Source: Oscillospiraceae bacterium (GTDB taxonomy: Bacteria; Bacillota; Clostridia; Oscillospirales; Acutalibacteraceae). From it: DNA of 64,000 nucleotides. Positions 44,100 through 51,970 of the stretch are shown in pieces. The translations under genes and the position numbers were made by a program. Each line of letters begins with the position of its first letter. Position 1 is the stretch's first letter. The notes under the pieces were generated by a model. The model was not told the origin of the DNA. It ran no database searches and worked only from the letters and a program-made list of their open reading frames with translations. The DNA lies in assembly GCA_015065805.1 (NCBI GenBank), contig SVPN01000006.1, positions 1 through 64,000 of the forward strand. The letters are read 5' to 3'.

Positions 44100-45163
44100 T
44101 CCTCCTTCGGGGGTGTGGGGCGGTGTCGCCGCACCATTTTTTCATAATCGTCAAGATCGTACGACGGCGCACGGTCGGTCGCCGTTTTCATACGCGATTT
44201 TGACGGTGCTTTCTTTTTGGGCGGTGCGGGCTCGGTTGCCAGCTCCGCCTTGGCGGCATCCGCCGTTGTCGCACCGCACGCGTGCAGACGTTCCATCACG
44301 CGGTCGGCGTAATTGATCTGAAACTTGCCGGTTTTTTCCGTCGTATACGTTGCCGCCGCTTCGATGACCTCGCGCGGCAGCTTCCATTCGTAAATCCAGC
44401 GCCGTGCCGCTTCCTTCTGCGCCAGCGTCGGACGCACGGCATCCAGCGACAGCCATTCGCACAGCGTGTCCCACGCCTGCGCGCGCTGTTCAAGCTTCTG
44501 CAGATACGCATCCGCCGCCTCAAAGGTGTTGATGCCGTCCTGCGCCCAACCGATGGCGGTTTTTTCAATGTATGCCATTTTGCCCTTGCCGTGCTGAACA
44601 GCATAGCCGATGACCATCAGAATGACCTCGGGCGGCAACGACAGCTCGCGGTATAAGTATAAAAACACCGACATATCCGACGGCGACAGAATTTTCCCGA
44701 GCTTGGAGGCGGCGGTTTCGAGCAGTGCCGAAAAGGAGGCATCCTCCGCCTTGCACTGCACCACCTGCGCGCGTGTCGGATAGGCGGTCTGTGACAAGGC
44801 ACCGCCGACGGTCATCCCCGCAGAGGGCGTCGGTGCCGTCTCACTCACGGGAACGGCGATCTCCTGCACGGGCTCTGCCGCGACAGGCTTTGCGGCAGGA
44901 GCTTGTCCCGCCGTCGGGGTGTCCGCACAAAGCAATCCGCACTGTACCCAGTAGGAAAACGCCTCTTCGCAGACGGCGGATGTGACACCGCACGCCGCGG
45001 CACACGCCGCCGCATCAAACTCTCCCTGTCCGGCACACGCCAGCCAGACGAGCACCTTCACCTGCGGCGCACTCGCCAATTTCAGCTGTTGTGCCGCCGC
45101 TTTGGGAATTGCCGCCGTATCAAACGCATACGGTCGCTCCCACGCGTATTGCAATGTCGTCAC
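44096..45163 (-). CDS. DnaD/DnaB-like primosomal protein
   Basis: The protein has 355 residues. An N-terminal winged-helix-like region is followed by a Pro/Ala linker and a C-terminal DnaD (DnaB2) domain, with KLGKILSPSDMSVFLYLYRELSLPPEVILMVIGYAV and a second related segment ending in GKFQINYADRVMERL. It is the partner of the helicase loader in replication initiation or restart. The GTG at 45163 touches its SD; a TTG at 45154 with AAGGGGG 8 nt upstream may be the true start. Confidence 0.88.
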   Translation of the reverse strand: MTTLQYAWERPYAFDTAAIPKAAAQQLKLASAPQVKVLVWLACAGQGEFDAAACAAACGVTSAVCEEAFSYWVQCGLLCADTPTAGQAPAAKPVAAEPVQEIAVPVSETAPTPSAGMTVGGALSQTAYPTRAQVVQCKAEDASFSALLETAASKLGKILSPSDMSVFLYLYRELSLPPEVILMVIGYAVQHGKGKMAYIEKTAIGWAQDGINTFEAADAYLQKLEQRAQAWDTLCEWLSLDAVRPTLAQKEAARRWIYEWKLPREVIEAAATYTTEKTGKFQINYADRVMERLHACGATTADAAKAELATEPAPPKKKAPSKSRMKTATDRAPSYDLDDYEKMVRRHRPTPPKED

Positions 45164-45256
45164 CCCCTTTTTATAAAATAGTACAAAACTCCGATTAGAC
45201 CATTATACACAATAATTGCCGTACTTGCAAGAAAAATATAATTTTCTCGGAATCGC

Positions 45257-45285
45257 TTGACTTTTTCGCGGTTATATGATATCCT
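45257..45285 (+). promoter_or_regulatory. Promoter of the small RHH-like gene
   Basis: TTGACT (45257-45262) and TATCCT (45280-45285) have a 17-bp spacer, directly overlapped by the first of three GATATC repeats. Confidence 0.6.
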
Positions 45286-45315
45286 TTTGATATCAAAAGA
45301 TATTACTTTGATATC
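45278..45315. promoter_or_regulatory. Three phased GATATC operator repeats
   Basis: GATATC occurs at 45278, 45289 and 45310, spacings of 11 and 21 bp, i.e. about one and two helical turns. The middle copy is in the perfect palindrome CTTTTGATATCAAAAG. They cover the -10 and the start region of the next gene, as expected for autoregulation by a ribbon-helix-helix dimer. Confidence 0.6.
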
Positions 45316-45331
45316 AGCAAGGAGGACAGGC

Positions 45332-45370
45332 ATGCACGCTGTTCATTCGAAAAGGTGCCGTTGTGGCTGA
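45332..45370 (+). CDS. Possible 12-residue leader peptide ([12 protein letters not shown])
   Basis: ATG at 45332 has a very good SD (AAGGAGG, 5 nt upstream). The reading frame ends after 12 codons, overlapping the GTG start of the RHH-like gene in another frame. It could couple ribosome loading to the downstream gene. Confidence 0.35.
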   Translation: MHAVHSKRCRCG

Positions 45371-45557
45371 TCTGCCCAAAAAGCAGATTCCGCTTCGTCT
45401 GTCGCCGTCACTGTACGACGCTCTTGCTGAATGGGCGGAAGAGGATTTCCGCTCGGTCAACGGTCAGATCGAATATCTTTTGACACAATGCCTTCGTTAT
45501 CACGAAAAGAACGGATCCCTCCCGCAGGACAGACCCCCCTCTGTCTCCTCGGATTAA
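45363..45557 (+). CDS. Small Arc/ribbon-helix-helix-like protein
   Basis: This 64-residue protein starts at GTG (AAGGTG upstream). The sequence [39 protein letters not shown] fits the RHH pattern: a short beta strand, then two helices, as in Arc-type and antitoxin-like DNA-binding proteins. No toxin gene is adjacent. It probably binds the GATATC repeats in its own promoter. Confidence 0.75.
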   Translation: MADLPKKQIPLRLSPSLYDALAEWAEEDFRSVNGQIEYLLTQCLRYHEKNGSLPQDRPPSVSSD

Positions 45558-45590
45558 CTTTCCTCCCTTAAAAACCATCCGTTCTTATTG

Positions 45591-45632
45591 AAAAAAGCAG
45601 TCGCGGTCCCCCTTTCCGCTGACTGCTTTTTT
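45591..45632 (+). terminator. Terminator of the RHH-like gene
   Basis: AAAAAAGCAGTC pairs with GACTGCTTTTTT around a loop with further GCGG/CCGC pairing. Confidence 0.85.
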
Positions 45633-45680
45633 ATTTATACCGTTTATACCATAATCACCCGAATCGGTTTTTCTGTTACG

Positions 45681-46763
45681 CTACGGTTGAGAGGTATCAC
45701 CGTGCACGGGGAGGGTATACAAAAACAGCAAACACAACAGCATCATCGCACACAGCCCGCTTGCCGACGCAAGCGGGTTTTCTTGTGAAAACGCCGATAT
45801 CGCCGCATTCGCCTGCGCGCTTGTCGGATGCCATCCCCGCAACAGCACCGCCGAAAGCGTCCCGCCGAGCAGAGCGTGGAGCAGGCGCGCGCGGAAAAAG
45901 CCGCGATCCATCAGCGACAGCGAGGCGGTGCGGGAGGCGATCTGCCCGTGCACCGACAGCCCGCCGAAGCCGAGCGCCGCTCCCAACCAGAACGGTGCCG
46001 CCATCCCCATCCGCGCCGCCTCCACGCATCCCGTGCTGACCTCCGTCACGCACCCGAGGAGACATCGCCACAGCGGCGAAAGCGCCTGCCCGAACAGGGC
46101 ATCCCCCACCGACAGGGCTCCCGACGCCAGCAATACAAATCCGCACATCGACAGCAAGGACTGCACTGCCGCGTGAACACTTTGTGCCACTGCCGCTCCG
46201 AGCGGCTCCGACGGTGTTGCCAAGCAGGGCATAGGTCCCGCCTTCCGACGTTCGATGAGTGCCACGATCCCGAATGACAGCCAATGTGCCGCCAACAGCC
46301 GTATCCCCGCCGAAGCCGAGCCGAGCATCCCGACCCCGATCCCGCCGATGATAAACGCAGGGCCTGCGCTGACACAGCAGCGAAGCAACCGCCGCCCCTC
46401 TTCCCTGCCGATCTCCCCCTGCTCACACAGCGTTGCCACCGCGTTTGCCCCTGACGGATAGCCGCCGATAAGCGAAATGATCATCGCCGCCGCAGCATTG
46501 CCCGAAAAGCCGAATACACGCCTCATCAGCGGTGACAGCCGCCGACCCACCCCGCTTGCTGTGCCGCTGCGGATCACAAATCCCGACAGCACCAAAAACG
46601 GAAATAACGAGGGGATCAACAGCTCCCCACACACGGCAAGACCGTGCCTGACGCCTGTCTGCACCGCCTGCGGAAAGGCTAACAGCAGTCCTGCCGCCGC
46701 TGTACATACCGCAAGTACGCCCCACCGCCCGAGTGTTTTTGCCGACCACACCGCCACACGCAT
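45681..46763 (-). CDS. ylbJ: YlbJ-like sporulation integral membrane protein (Gate/nucleoside-recognition domain)
   Basis: This 360-residue polytopic protein has about eight hydrophobic helices. Signatures are LLIPSLFPFLVLSGFV, MIISLIGGYPSGANAVATL and GPAFIIGGIGVGMLG, typical of the SpoIIM/YlbJ Gate-domain group. In Bacillus YlbJ is required for sporulation under SigE, which is family knowledge. The ATG at 46763 is chosen for its AAAGGGG SD. It is divergent from yqfC/yqfD, another sporulation pair. Confidence 0.8.
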   Translation of the reverse strand: MRVAVWSAKTLGRWGVLAVCTAAAGLLLAFPQAVQTGVRHGLAVCGELLIPSLFPFLVLSGFVIRSGTASGVGRRLSPLMRRVFGFSGNAAAAMIISLIGGYPSGANAVATLCEQGEIGREEGRRLLRCCVSAGPAFIIGGIGVGMLGSASAGIRLLAAHWLSFGIVALIERRKAGPMPCLATPSEPLGAAVAQSVHAAVQSLLSMCGFVLLASGALSVGDALFGQALSPLWRCLLGCVTEVSTGCVEAARMGMAAPFWLGAALGFGGLSVHGQIASRTASLSLMDRGFFRARLLHALLGGTLSAVLLRGWHPTSAQANAAISAFSQENPLASASGLCAMMLLCLLFLYTLPVHGDTSQP

Positions 46764-46816
46764 CGTCCCTTTACCCCTTTCGAGTCGTCTACGCCATATA
46801 TACGCCTTGTCCGTGA

Positions 46817-46845
46817 GCATTATTCGCGCAAACCGCTCATACACT
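46817..46845 (+). promoter_or_regulatory. SigE-type promoter before yqfC
   Basis: GCATTATT (46817-46824) and CATACACT (46838-46845) are 13 bp apart, close to the mother-cell SigE consensus (-35 GCATATT-like, -10 CATACA-T). yqfC is SigE-dependent in Bacillus, which agrees. Confidence 0.6.
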
Positions 46846-46901
46846 TAAGCTGACAGGAGATACCCGAACCTGTTACGCCAGGACGGAAGGGGTGTGGCAC
46901 T

Positions 46902-47162
46902 ATGGGACTGACCCACAAAGCCGAACAGCTTTTGGAGCTGCCGATGGGAACCCTGTCGGGGGAAGCCCGCGTAGAGATCCTCGGCAACCGACAGGTCTGC
47001 ATCGCGGGACATTGTGATATCCGCGAATACGAAGAGGATCTTGTGCGGCTGAACACCCGCGCGGGAGAACTGCTCATCCGCGGCGACCGCCTGACGCTGG
47101 ATAACCTGTACAGCGGCGGTGTCTCGGTGAGCGGACGCATTTTATCCGTGGAGTTGGAGTGA
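46902..47162 (+). CDS. yqfC: Sporulation protein YqfC (YabP/YqfC family)
   Basis: The protein has 86 residues. The family motif (LPMGTLSGEARVEILGNRQVCIAGHCDI.EYEEDLVRL...LLIRGDRLTL) is complete. SD GGAAGGGG precedes the ATG. It forms an operon with yqfD, whose start is 5 bp beyond its stop. Confidence 0.92.
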   Translation: MGLTHKAEQLLELPMGTLSGEARVEILGNRQVCIAGHCDIREYEEDLVRLNTRAGELLIRGDRLTLDNLYSGGVSVSGRILSVELE

Positions 47163-47167
47163 AGACA

Positions 47168-48343
47168 ATGCACATCTGGGAGATCTGGCGATGGCTCCGC
47201 GGCGTGGTGGTGTTCCGCGCCGAGGGCGGTCTGTGTGAGCGCTTTTTATCGTTGCTGTGCGCACTGGATCCGCCGCTGGATATGTGGGATATCCGTCGCG
47301 AAAGCACCGCCGTTACGGTCAGCTGCCGTGCGTCGGATTATCGCCGTTTGCGTCACGTTGCCCGCCGCACGGGCACGCGGGTGCGCTCCGTGCGGCATTA
47401 CGGCTTGCCGTTTTCGGCAAAGCCGCTGATCAGACGTCCGGGGATCGTCATCGGAACGGCACTTGCCGTGGTGCTGTATATGCTTCTGAGCAGTCGCATC
47501 TGGCTTGTGGATGTGCAGACGGAGGATCCCGCTCTGGTCGCCCGCATCGAAGCCGTGCTTGCCGACCACGGCGTCGGCATCGGGTTGCCGATGAAAGAGG
47601 TGGACATTCCCTCCCTGCGGATGCAGGCAATCGCACAAATTCAAGAAATCAATCAGTTGTCCCTTTATTTCGACGGAAGTATCGCCCGCGTTGGTGTACA
47701 ATTACAAAAGCCGGGTGCTTCACCGCCCGACACGCACCCCTGCCACATCTACGCCGCACAGGACGGACGCATCGTCTCCCTGCGCGCCACCGTCGGACAA
47801 CCGACCGTGATGGAGGGTGAAGCCGTCCTGCAAGGCGATCTGCTCGTCAGCGGTATCACGCAGACGGCGCAGGGGCCGCTGTTCCATCACGCCACTGCCG
47901 TTGTTCTTGCCGAAACCACCCGCACCTTCGAAGAATGCATCACGCTGACCGAATCGGTGCCGTGTGACGGGCGGATCATCGAACAGCCGTCGCTGACGAT
48001 CCTGTCGTGGACGCTTCCGCTGTACAGCCCCTTCACCCCCGACGGAACGTGGACGGTTTCCGAGCACGAGCGCTTTTTGTCCCTGTTCGGCACCTCCCTC
48101 CCGATCGGCATCACAAGCACACGGTACACCGAGCAGACGCAGACAACCGTCACCTACACCCGCGAGCAGGCGGAAGCTCTGGCACGGGAACGCTTGGAAA
48201 CACGCGCCCGCACCGTGCTGAAGGAAGCGCAAATCGACCGTGTGCAATGGAACGGTGTATGGGAGGGCGAGAGGTACTGCCTGCGTGCCGTATACCGATG
48301 CACCGAAGATATTGCTAAGGAAATCCCTTTGCTATCACCTTAG
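47168..48343 (+). CDS. yqfD: Sporulation protein YqfD
   Basis: The protein has 391 residues, with a small N-terminal cytoplasmic domain, one TM helix (about 90-110, RRPGIVIGTALAVVLYMLLSS) and an extracytoplasmic domain matching YqfD (RIWLVDVQTED..LVARIEAVLADHGVGIGLP). The ATG at 47168 has GGAG 8 nt upstream; the alternative GTG at 47159 overlaps that SD. It acts with YqfC during sporulation in the mother cell. Confidence 0.92.
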   Translation: MHIWEIWRWLRGVVVFRAEGGLCERFLSLLCALDPPLDMWDIRRESTAVTVSCRASDYRRLRHVARRTGTRVRSVRHYGLPFSAKPLIRRPGIVIGTALAVVLYMLLSSRIWLVDVQTEDPALVARIEAVLADHGVGIGLPMKEVDIPSLRMQAIAQIQEINQLSLYFDGSIARVGVQLQKPGASPPDTHPCHIYAAQDGRIVSLRATVGQPTVMEGEAVLQGDLLVSGITQTAQGPLFHHATAVVLAETTRTFEECITLTESVPCDGRIIEQPSLTILSWTLPLYSPFTPDGTWTVSEHERFLSLFGTSLPIGITSTRYTEQTQTTVTYTREQAEALARERLETRARTVLKEAQIDRVQWNGVWEGERYCLRAVYRCTEDIAKEIPLLSP

Positions 48344-48360
48344 AAAGGACCGAAGAGAGT

Positions 48361-49257
48361 ATGAGACGTTATGTTCCCGAAGGAATCCTGATGGATACCC
48401 CGCAAAACCGCACCGCCCTGAGCGATCCGTCACGGCTTTTGGCCGCCAAGGAGCGCGAGGAGGTGCTGGAAGCCCGCGCCGTGCTGTGCGACAACCACCA
48501 CAACCTGCGTGTCGAATTACCCTGTATGGAGGGGATCATCCCGCATAATGAGGGTGCGATCGGCATCGCCGAGGGCACCGTGCGCGACATCGCGTTGCTG
48601 TCCCGCGTGGGCAAGCCCGTCAGCTTTGTGGTGTCCTCCATTGAAACCCTGCCCGACGGGCATACCCGCGCCCTGCTGTCCCGCCGCCGCGCTCAACAGC
48701 TTTGCAAGGAGCAGTTTTTGTCCAAGCTGCACATCGGCGATGTCATCCCCGCCCGCGTGACAAGGCTTGAGAGCTTCGGTGCCTTTTGCGATATCGGATG
48801 CGGCTCGGTGGCACTTCTGCCCATCGCGTGTATGTCGGTCAGCCGCATTTCTCACCCTCGTGACCGTGTTGCTGTCGGAGATCTGCTGCGCTGTGTCGTC
48901 ACCTCCTTAGAGGAAGGGCGCATCTGCCTGTCGATGCGCGAGCTTTTAGGAACGTGGGAGGAAAATGCCGCGCTGTTTTCACAGGGCGAAACGGTGCTCG
49001 GCACCATCCGTTCCATCGAGCCCTACGGCATTTTCGTGGAGCTTGCCCCCAATCTTGCGGGACTTGCCGAGCCGTTTGAGGGTGCGCGTGTCGGACAGAC
49101 GGCAGGCGTGTTTATCAAGAGCATTCTCCCCGAAAAGATGAAGATCAAGCTGATCATCATCGACACGCATGACCCCGTCGGCAAGCCCGCTCCCCTGCGC
49201 TGGTTCACCGAGGAGGATCACATCGAAAACTGGTGCTACGCACCGCAACGCCATTGA
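48361..49257 (+). CDS. S1-domain RNA-binding protein
   Basis: This 298-residue protein has an S1-like fold near 118-200 (LHIGDVIPARVTRLESFGAFCDIGCGSVALLPI) and another near 210-275 (LFSQGETVLGTIRSIEPYGIFVELAPNLAGLAEPF). It resembles the ribosomal protein S1-like proteins that Clostridia encode near sporulation or ispH genes. It lies 17 bp after yqfD, in the same direction. Its exact role, translation or RNA metabolism, is unknown. Confidence 0.85.
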   Translation: MRRYVPEGILMDTPQNRTALSDPSRLLAAKEREEVLEARAVLCDNHHNLRVELPCMEGIIPHNEGAIGIAEGTVRDIALLSRVGKPVSFVVSSIETLPDGHTRALLSRRRAQQLCKEQFLSKLHIGDVIPARVTRLESFGAFCDIGCGSVALLPIACMSVSRISHPRDRVAVGDLLRCVVTSLEEGRICLSMRELLGTWEENAALFSQGETVLGTIRSIEPYGIFVELAPNLAGLAEPFEGARVGQTAGVFIKSILPEKMKIKLIIIDTHDPVGKPAPLRWFTEEDHIENWCYAPQRH

Positions 49258-49436
49258 CCGCTGCGTAGGCAAAGGCAAATAAACCCGAACCTGCCTTACA
49301 CGGCAGCCTATCGGTGCTTTTTGTCTTGCCGTCATAGCAAGGCGCCAGCCTTGCAAAAATGAGCGCAAACCCGCACGGATACAAGCGACGAGCAAAACCG
49401 TAAATGGTTCGATTCCCGTCAGCTTAAGGTATCCTC

Positions 49437-49465
49437 TTGACAAAACGGTAAAATCTGCGTATACT
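49437..49465 (+). promoter_or_regulatory. Promoter of queT
   Basis: A consensus TTGACA (49437-49442) and TATACT (49460-49465) are separated by 17 bp. The upstream gap 49258-49436 holds only weak hairpins and no gene. Confidence 0.85.
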
Positions 49466-49476
49466 TCTTTTCACAA

Positions 49477-49540
49477 AGCCGGTTCGAAATCCATCCCGGC
49501 TGAGAGACACATTGTCTCCCGAACCAAAACTAGGAGGGTA
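49477..49540 (+). promoter_or_regulatory. preQ1-like pseudoknot riboswitch before queT
   Basis: AGCCGG (49477-49482) pairs with CCGGCT (49496-49501). GGTTCG (49481-49486) can pair with CGAACC (49520-49525), an H-type pseudoknot whose two helices share bases. Between them GAGAC/GTCTC (49504-49518) forms an extra hairpin. An A-rich stretch (AAAACTA) leads straight into the SD AGGAGGG. This topology, and the queT gene after it, fit preQ1 class II/III translational riboswitches. Exact class is not determined. Confidence 0.6.
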
Positions 49541-49546
49541 TACCGT

Positions 49547-50083
49547 ATGAAATCATCATCGTCTCTGCACCGTCTGACCGTCGCCGGTATGATCGCCGCG
49601 CTGTACACTGCGCTGACACTGATCCTGCCGTTTGCGTCGTTCGGACCGGTGCAGATCCGTTTTTCGGAGATGCTCACCGTTCTTCCCGTCCTTACAGCGG
49701 ATGCTGTTCCGGGACTGGCGCTCGGCTGTGCCATAGCCAATGCCGTCGGTATGGCGATGGGCGCGAATATAGCGGGCGGCTGGGACATCCTTGTCGGCAC
49801 ATCGGCAACACTTCTTGCGGCGCTGTGCTCCTACGCTCTGCGCAATGTGCGGTTCAAGGGCCTGCCGATCCTGTCCACCCTGCCGCCCGTGCTGTTCAAC
49901 GCTCTGCTGGTCGGCGGTGAGCTGTGCCTTGTGATCTTCGGCAATGTCGAACCCGTACCGCTGTTGCTGACAATGGCGCAGGTGGGACTCGGACAGCTGT
50001 TGCCGTGCATCGGCGGCGGTTTATTGCTCTTTAAATGCATAGAAAACAGCGGATTTGCGCAGAAATTCACCCGAAAACCCTGA
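49547..50083 (+). CDS. queT: Queuosine precursor transporter QueT
   Basis: This 178-residue ECF-type S-component-like membrane protein belongs to the COG4708/QueT family, with five or six hydrophobic helices. It has the early motif GMIAALYTALTLILPFASFGPVQIRFSEMLTVLPVL and later GLALGCAIANAVG. It imports a queuine/preQ1-like precursor for tRNA modification, as the leader structure also suggests. SD AGGAGG is 9 nt before the ATG and is part of the candidate riboswitch. Confidence 0.9.
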   Translation: MKSSSSLHRLTVAGMIAALYTALTLILPFASFGPVQIRFSEMLTVLPVLTADAVPGLALGCAIANAVGMAMGANIAGGWDILVGTSATLLAALCSYALRNVRFKGLPILSTLPPVLFNALLVGGELCLVIFGNVEPVPLLLTMAQVGLGQLLPCIGGGLLLFKCIENSGFAQKFTRKP

Positions 50084-50112
50084 AAATCCGCAAAAAACCG
50101 CCTGCTTCGCTC

Positions 50113-50141
50113 TTGCAATTTAACGCAAAGTAGTCTACAAT
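50113..50141 (+). promoter_or_regulatory. Promoter of the 77-residue small protein gene
   Basis: TTGCAA (50113-50118) and TACAAT (50136-50141) have a 17-bp spacer. The transcript would begin with a strong hairpin (GTGAAGAAG...CTTCTTCAC, about 50146-50168), a likely 5' stabiliser. Confidence 0.7.
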
Positions 50142-50207
50142 AAGGGTGAAGAAGATTGCTTCTTCACACTCTCAGGCATTCGTCTGATGAAAGGAGACAA
50201 AACGCCA

Positions 50208-50441
50208 ATGCAAAAGATCATTCGCAAGAAGGTGTATGACACCGAGACCGCTACCCCGATTGCTTCGGCTGTGTACGGTGCGTTCGGCGATCCCGCCGGC
50301 TATGAAGAGATCCTGTATCAGGCTCCCGAAGGACACTACTTCCTCTTTGGCCGCGGCGGCGAGGATTCTCCCTATCCGGAAGAGAAGATCACCGCAATGT
50401 CCAAGGATCGTGCCACTGCTTGGGCTGTGGATCACAACTAA
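50208..50441 (+). CDS. Conserved small protein of unknown function
   Basis: This 77-residue protein runs from the ATG at 50208 (AAAGGAG 11 nt upstream). The sequence reads IRKKVYDTETATPIASAVYGAFGDPAGYEEILYQAPEGHYFLFGRGGEDSPYPEE in overlapping blocks: a KKVYDT start, then Y-x-x-x-x-G-x-YFL-x-G-x-GG-x-SPY. From memory this pattern recurs in small proteins of gut Clostridia and their phages; the function is unknown to me. It has its own promoter, a stabilising 5' hairpin and a strong terminator, so it may be highly expressed. Confidence 0.8.
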   Translation: MQKIIRKKVYDTETATPIASAVYGAFGDPAGYEEILYQAPEGHYFLFGRGGEDSPYPEEKITAMSKDRATAWAVDHN

Positions 50442-50455
50442 TTCCCCTGCACAAA

Positions 50456-50503
50456 AAACCGCATCCGCCCGAAATCTTTTGGTGCGGATGCGGTTTCTTT
50501 TTC
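50456..50503 (+). terminator. Terminator of the 77-residue small protein gene
   Basis: AAACCGCATCCGC (50456-50468) pairs with GCGGATGCGGTTT (50484-50496), followed by CTTTTTC. The SD of the next gene follows directly. Confidence 0.88.
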
Positions 50504-50521
50504 AAGGAGTGAACCGCGTTT

Positions 50522-51355
50522 ATGAAATGGCAATTTATGGGTACGGCGGCAGCAGAAGGCTTTCCCGCTGTTTTTTGCGAATGCGACACCTGCCGCCGTG
50601 CACGTGAAGCAGGCGGTAAAAATCTGCGGATGCGCTCGGGATTGCTCATCAACGATACGACGATGATCGATCTGTGTCCCGATGCGCTGACCTTTTCTCA
50701 ACGCTTCGGTGTGCGCCTGTCGGCGGTGCGGGATCTGTTCTTCACCCATTCCCATTGCGACCACTGCGATGTCGAGGAGCTGAGTATGCGCCGCAATCCC
50801 GTGTTTTGTCAGCTCCCCGATGACCGCCCGATGAATGTGTATATGAATGATACCGCGCTCGAGCGCCTCAAGGGATTTATGCCGTATGATGACGCCGTGT
50901 ACACAAGCTATCTGAACATCACGATGCTCGACTATTTCAAGCCGTTTGAAACCGAAAGCGGACTGAAGCTGACCTATATGCCCAGCGATCACGCGGGCGA
51001 AGAACGGTCGGGCTTTTATCTCATCGACGACGGCAAGGTAAAAGCCGTCTATGCCCACGACACCGGCTTTTTCCTCCCCGAAACGATGGCATTCCTCAAA
51101 ACGCAGAAGATCGATCTCATCAGCCTTGACTGCACCTTCGGTAAAAATTCCAACGGCGGTTACGGACATATGGGCATCCCCGACAACCGCCTGATGGTGG
51201 AAGAATTGCGCAAGGCAGGTGCCCTCTCGGACGACACCAAGGTGATCATCCACCATTTCACCCACAACTGCGGCCAGCTCCACGAGGAATTGGAAGCCGA
51301 GGTCGCCGCCGACGGCTGGCTGGTGTCCTATGACGGTATGGTGATCGAAATCTGA
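50522..51355 (+). CDS. PhnP-like metallo-beta-lactamase-fold hydrolase
   Basis: The protein has 277 residues. The N-terminus GTAAAEGFPAVFCECDTCRRAR carries the extra Cys metal/structural site of PhnP-type proteins, and the HxHxDH motif is THSHCDHCD (about 79-87). Further ligands appear as PSDHAG, AHDTG and IHHFTHN. Relatives hydrolyse cyclic phosphodiesters or related nucleotide esters. The substrate here is unknown. The SD AAGGAG lies in the terminator tail of the previous gene. Confidence 0.88.
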   Translation: MKWQFMGTAAAEGFPAVFCECDTCRRAREAGGKNLRMRSGLLINDTTMIDLCPDALTFSQRFGVRLSAVRDLFFTHSHCDHCDVEELSMRRNPVFCQLPDDRPMNVYMNDTALERLKGFMPYDDAVYTSYLNITMLDYFKPFETESGLKLTYMPSDHAGEERSGFYLIDDGKVKAVYAHDTGFFLPETMAFLKTQKIDLISLDCTFGKNSNGGYGHMGIPDNRLMVEELRKAGALSDDTKVIIHHFTHNCGQLHEELEAEVAADGWLVSYDGMVIEI

Positions 51356-51464
51356 TGCGCTGTTTCAACCAAACTGTACAAGAGATGTCACCCCGCTCAA
51401 AATAGCGCCGCGATGCCTCTTCTTTTATGCTTTTCAGAGTTTTTCACATTCTGCAAATTTTATC

Positions 51465-51493
51465 TTGACAAATCCGCATAAATCCCGTATACT
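51465..51493 (+). promoter_or_regulatory. Strong promoter before a decayed tRNA-Ser copy
   Basis: A consensus TTGACA (51465-51470) and TATACT (51488-51493) are 17 bp apart, directly upstream of the tRNA-Ser remnant and 220 bp upstream of the intact tRNA gene. Confidence 0.75.
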
Positions 51494-51509
51494 AATTGGG
51501 CAACGAAAC

Positions 51510-51600
51510 CAAAACGGTTTTGCGCACCGCAATGGGACATAACGGGTCTGACTCGAAATCTTGTCACGATCTCGGATGCCCCACCCCTTCAAAACGGCTA
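51510..51600 (+). pseudogene. Decayed tRNA-Ser copy
   Basis: CATAACGGGTCTGACTCGAA and the next three bases (51538-51560) match the D-loop to anticodon region of the intact tRNA-Ser (51732-51754) at 22 of 23 positions, including the CGA anticodon. The acceptor, variable and T arms are not recognisable, so it cannot fold as a tRNA. It is probably left from integration or excision at this tRNA. Confidence 0.7.
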
Positions 51601-51680
51601 CACAAAGCCAATTGCGGCAGGTCGCCTGACCGCCGAAACCGCTCTTTTCTAAAGAGATTTCTAAAAAACCGAATATTCGC

Positions 51681-51706
51681 GTTAACCTCGCTACGAGCGA
51701 GTTAAC
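51681..51706. repeat. Inverted repeat upstream of tRNA-Ser
   Basis: GTTAACCTCGCT and AGCGAGTTAAC surround an ACG centre just before the tRNA gene. The role is unknown, possibly a recombination site. 51601-51680 shows no other feature. Confidence 0.5.
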
Positions 51707-51712
51707 ATATAC

Positions 51713-51801
51713 GGAAGCGTATCGAAGTGGTCATAACGGGCCTGACTCGAAATCAGGTAGCCTTCACGGGCTCGTGGGTTCGAATCCCACCGCTTCCGCC
51801 A
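51713..51801 (+). tRNA. tRNA-Ser (anticodon CGA), CCA encoded
   Basis: The acceptor stem GGAAGCG pairs with CGCTTCC, followed by G and CCA. The anticodon arm CCTGA-CTCGAAA-TCAGG gives anticodon CGA. A long variable arm, as in class II tRNAs, and the T arm GTGGG-TTCGAAT-CCCAC are present. Length is 89 nt. It serves as the apparent integration target of the element that follows. Confidence 0.95.
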
Positions 51802-51832
51802 AAGGACAAGATTTTTGATCTTGTCCTTTTTT
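51801..51832 (+). terminator. Terminator of tRNA-Ser
   Basis: AAAGGACAAGAT pairs with ATCTTGTCCTTT, followed by TTT, directly after the CCA end. Confidence 0.88.
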
Positions 51833-51898
51833 CTTTGCCCGAATCACTATTTTTACTTGAATCTTTTCACCCGCTCGAACAAGATCACTTATCATGTC

Positions 51899-51934
51899 CT
51901 TTTCACGTGCTTGTGGATTCGAACCCCACAACCG
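51899..51934 (+). pseudogene. tRNA-Ser 3'-end remnant (att-like)
   Basis: TCACGTGCTTGTGGATTCGA and the bases after it resemble the variable-arm/T-arm end of tRNA-Ser (TCACGGGCTCGTGGGTTCGA in the intact gene). A tRNA 3' fragment in this position is what an older attachment site would leave. Confidence 0.6.
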
Positions 51935-51970
51935 TCAAATCCCCAGTTCCTTTAGAGTTTTTTAGAAATG

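Noticed and set aside
49390..49425. tRNA T-arm-like sequence GGTTCGATTCCCGTCAGC after the S1-domain gene
   Set aside because: No pairing acceptor, D or anticodon arm could be found upstream; probably chance.
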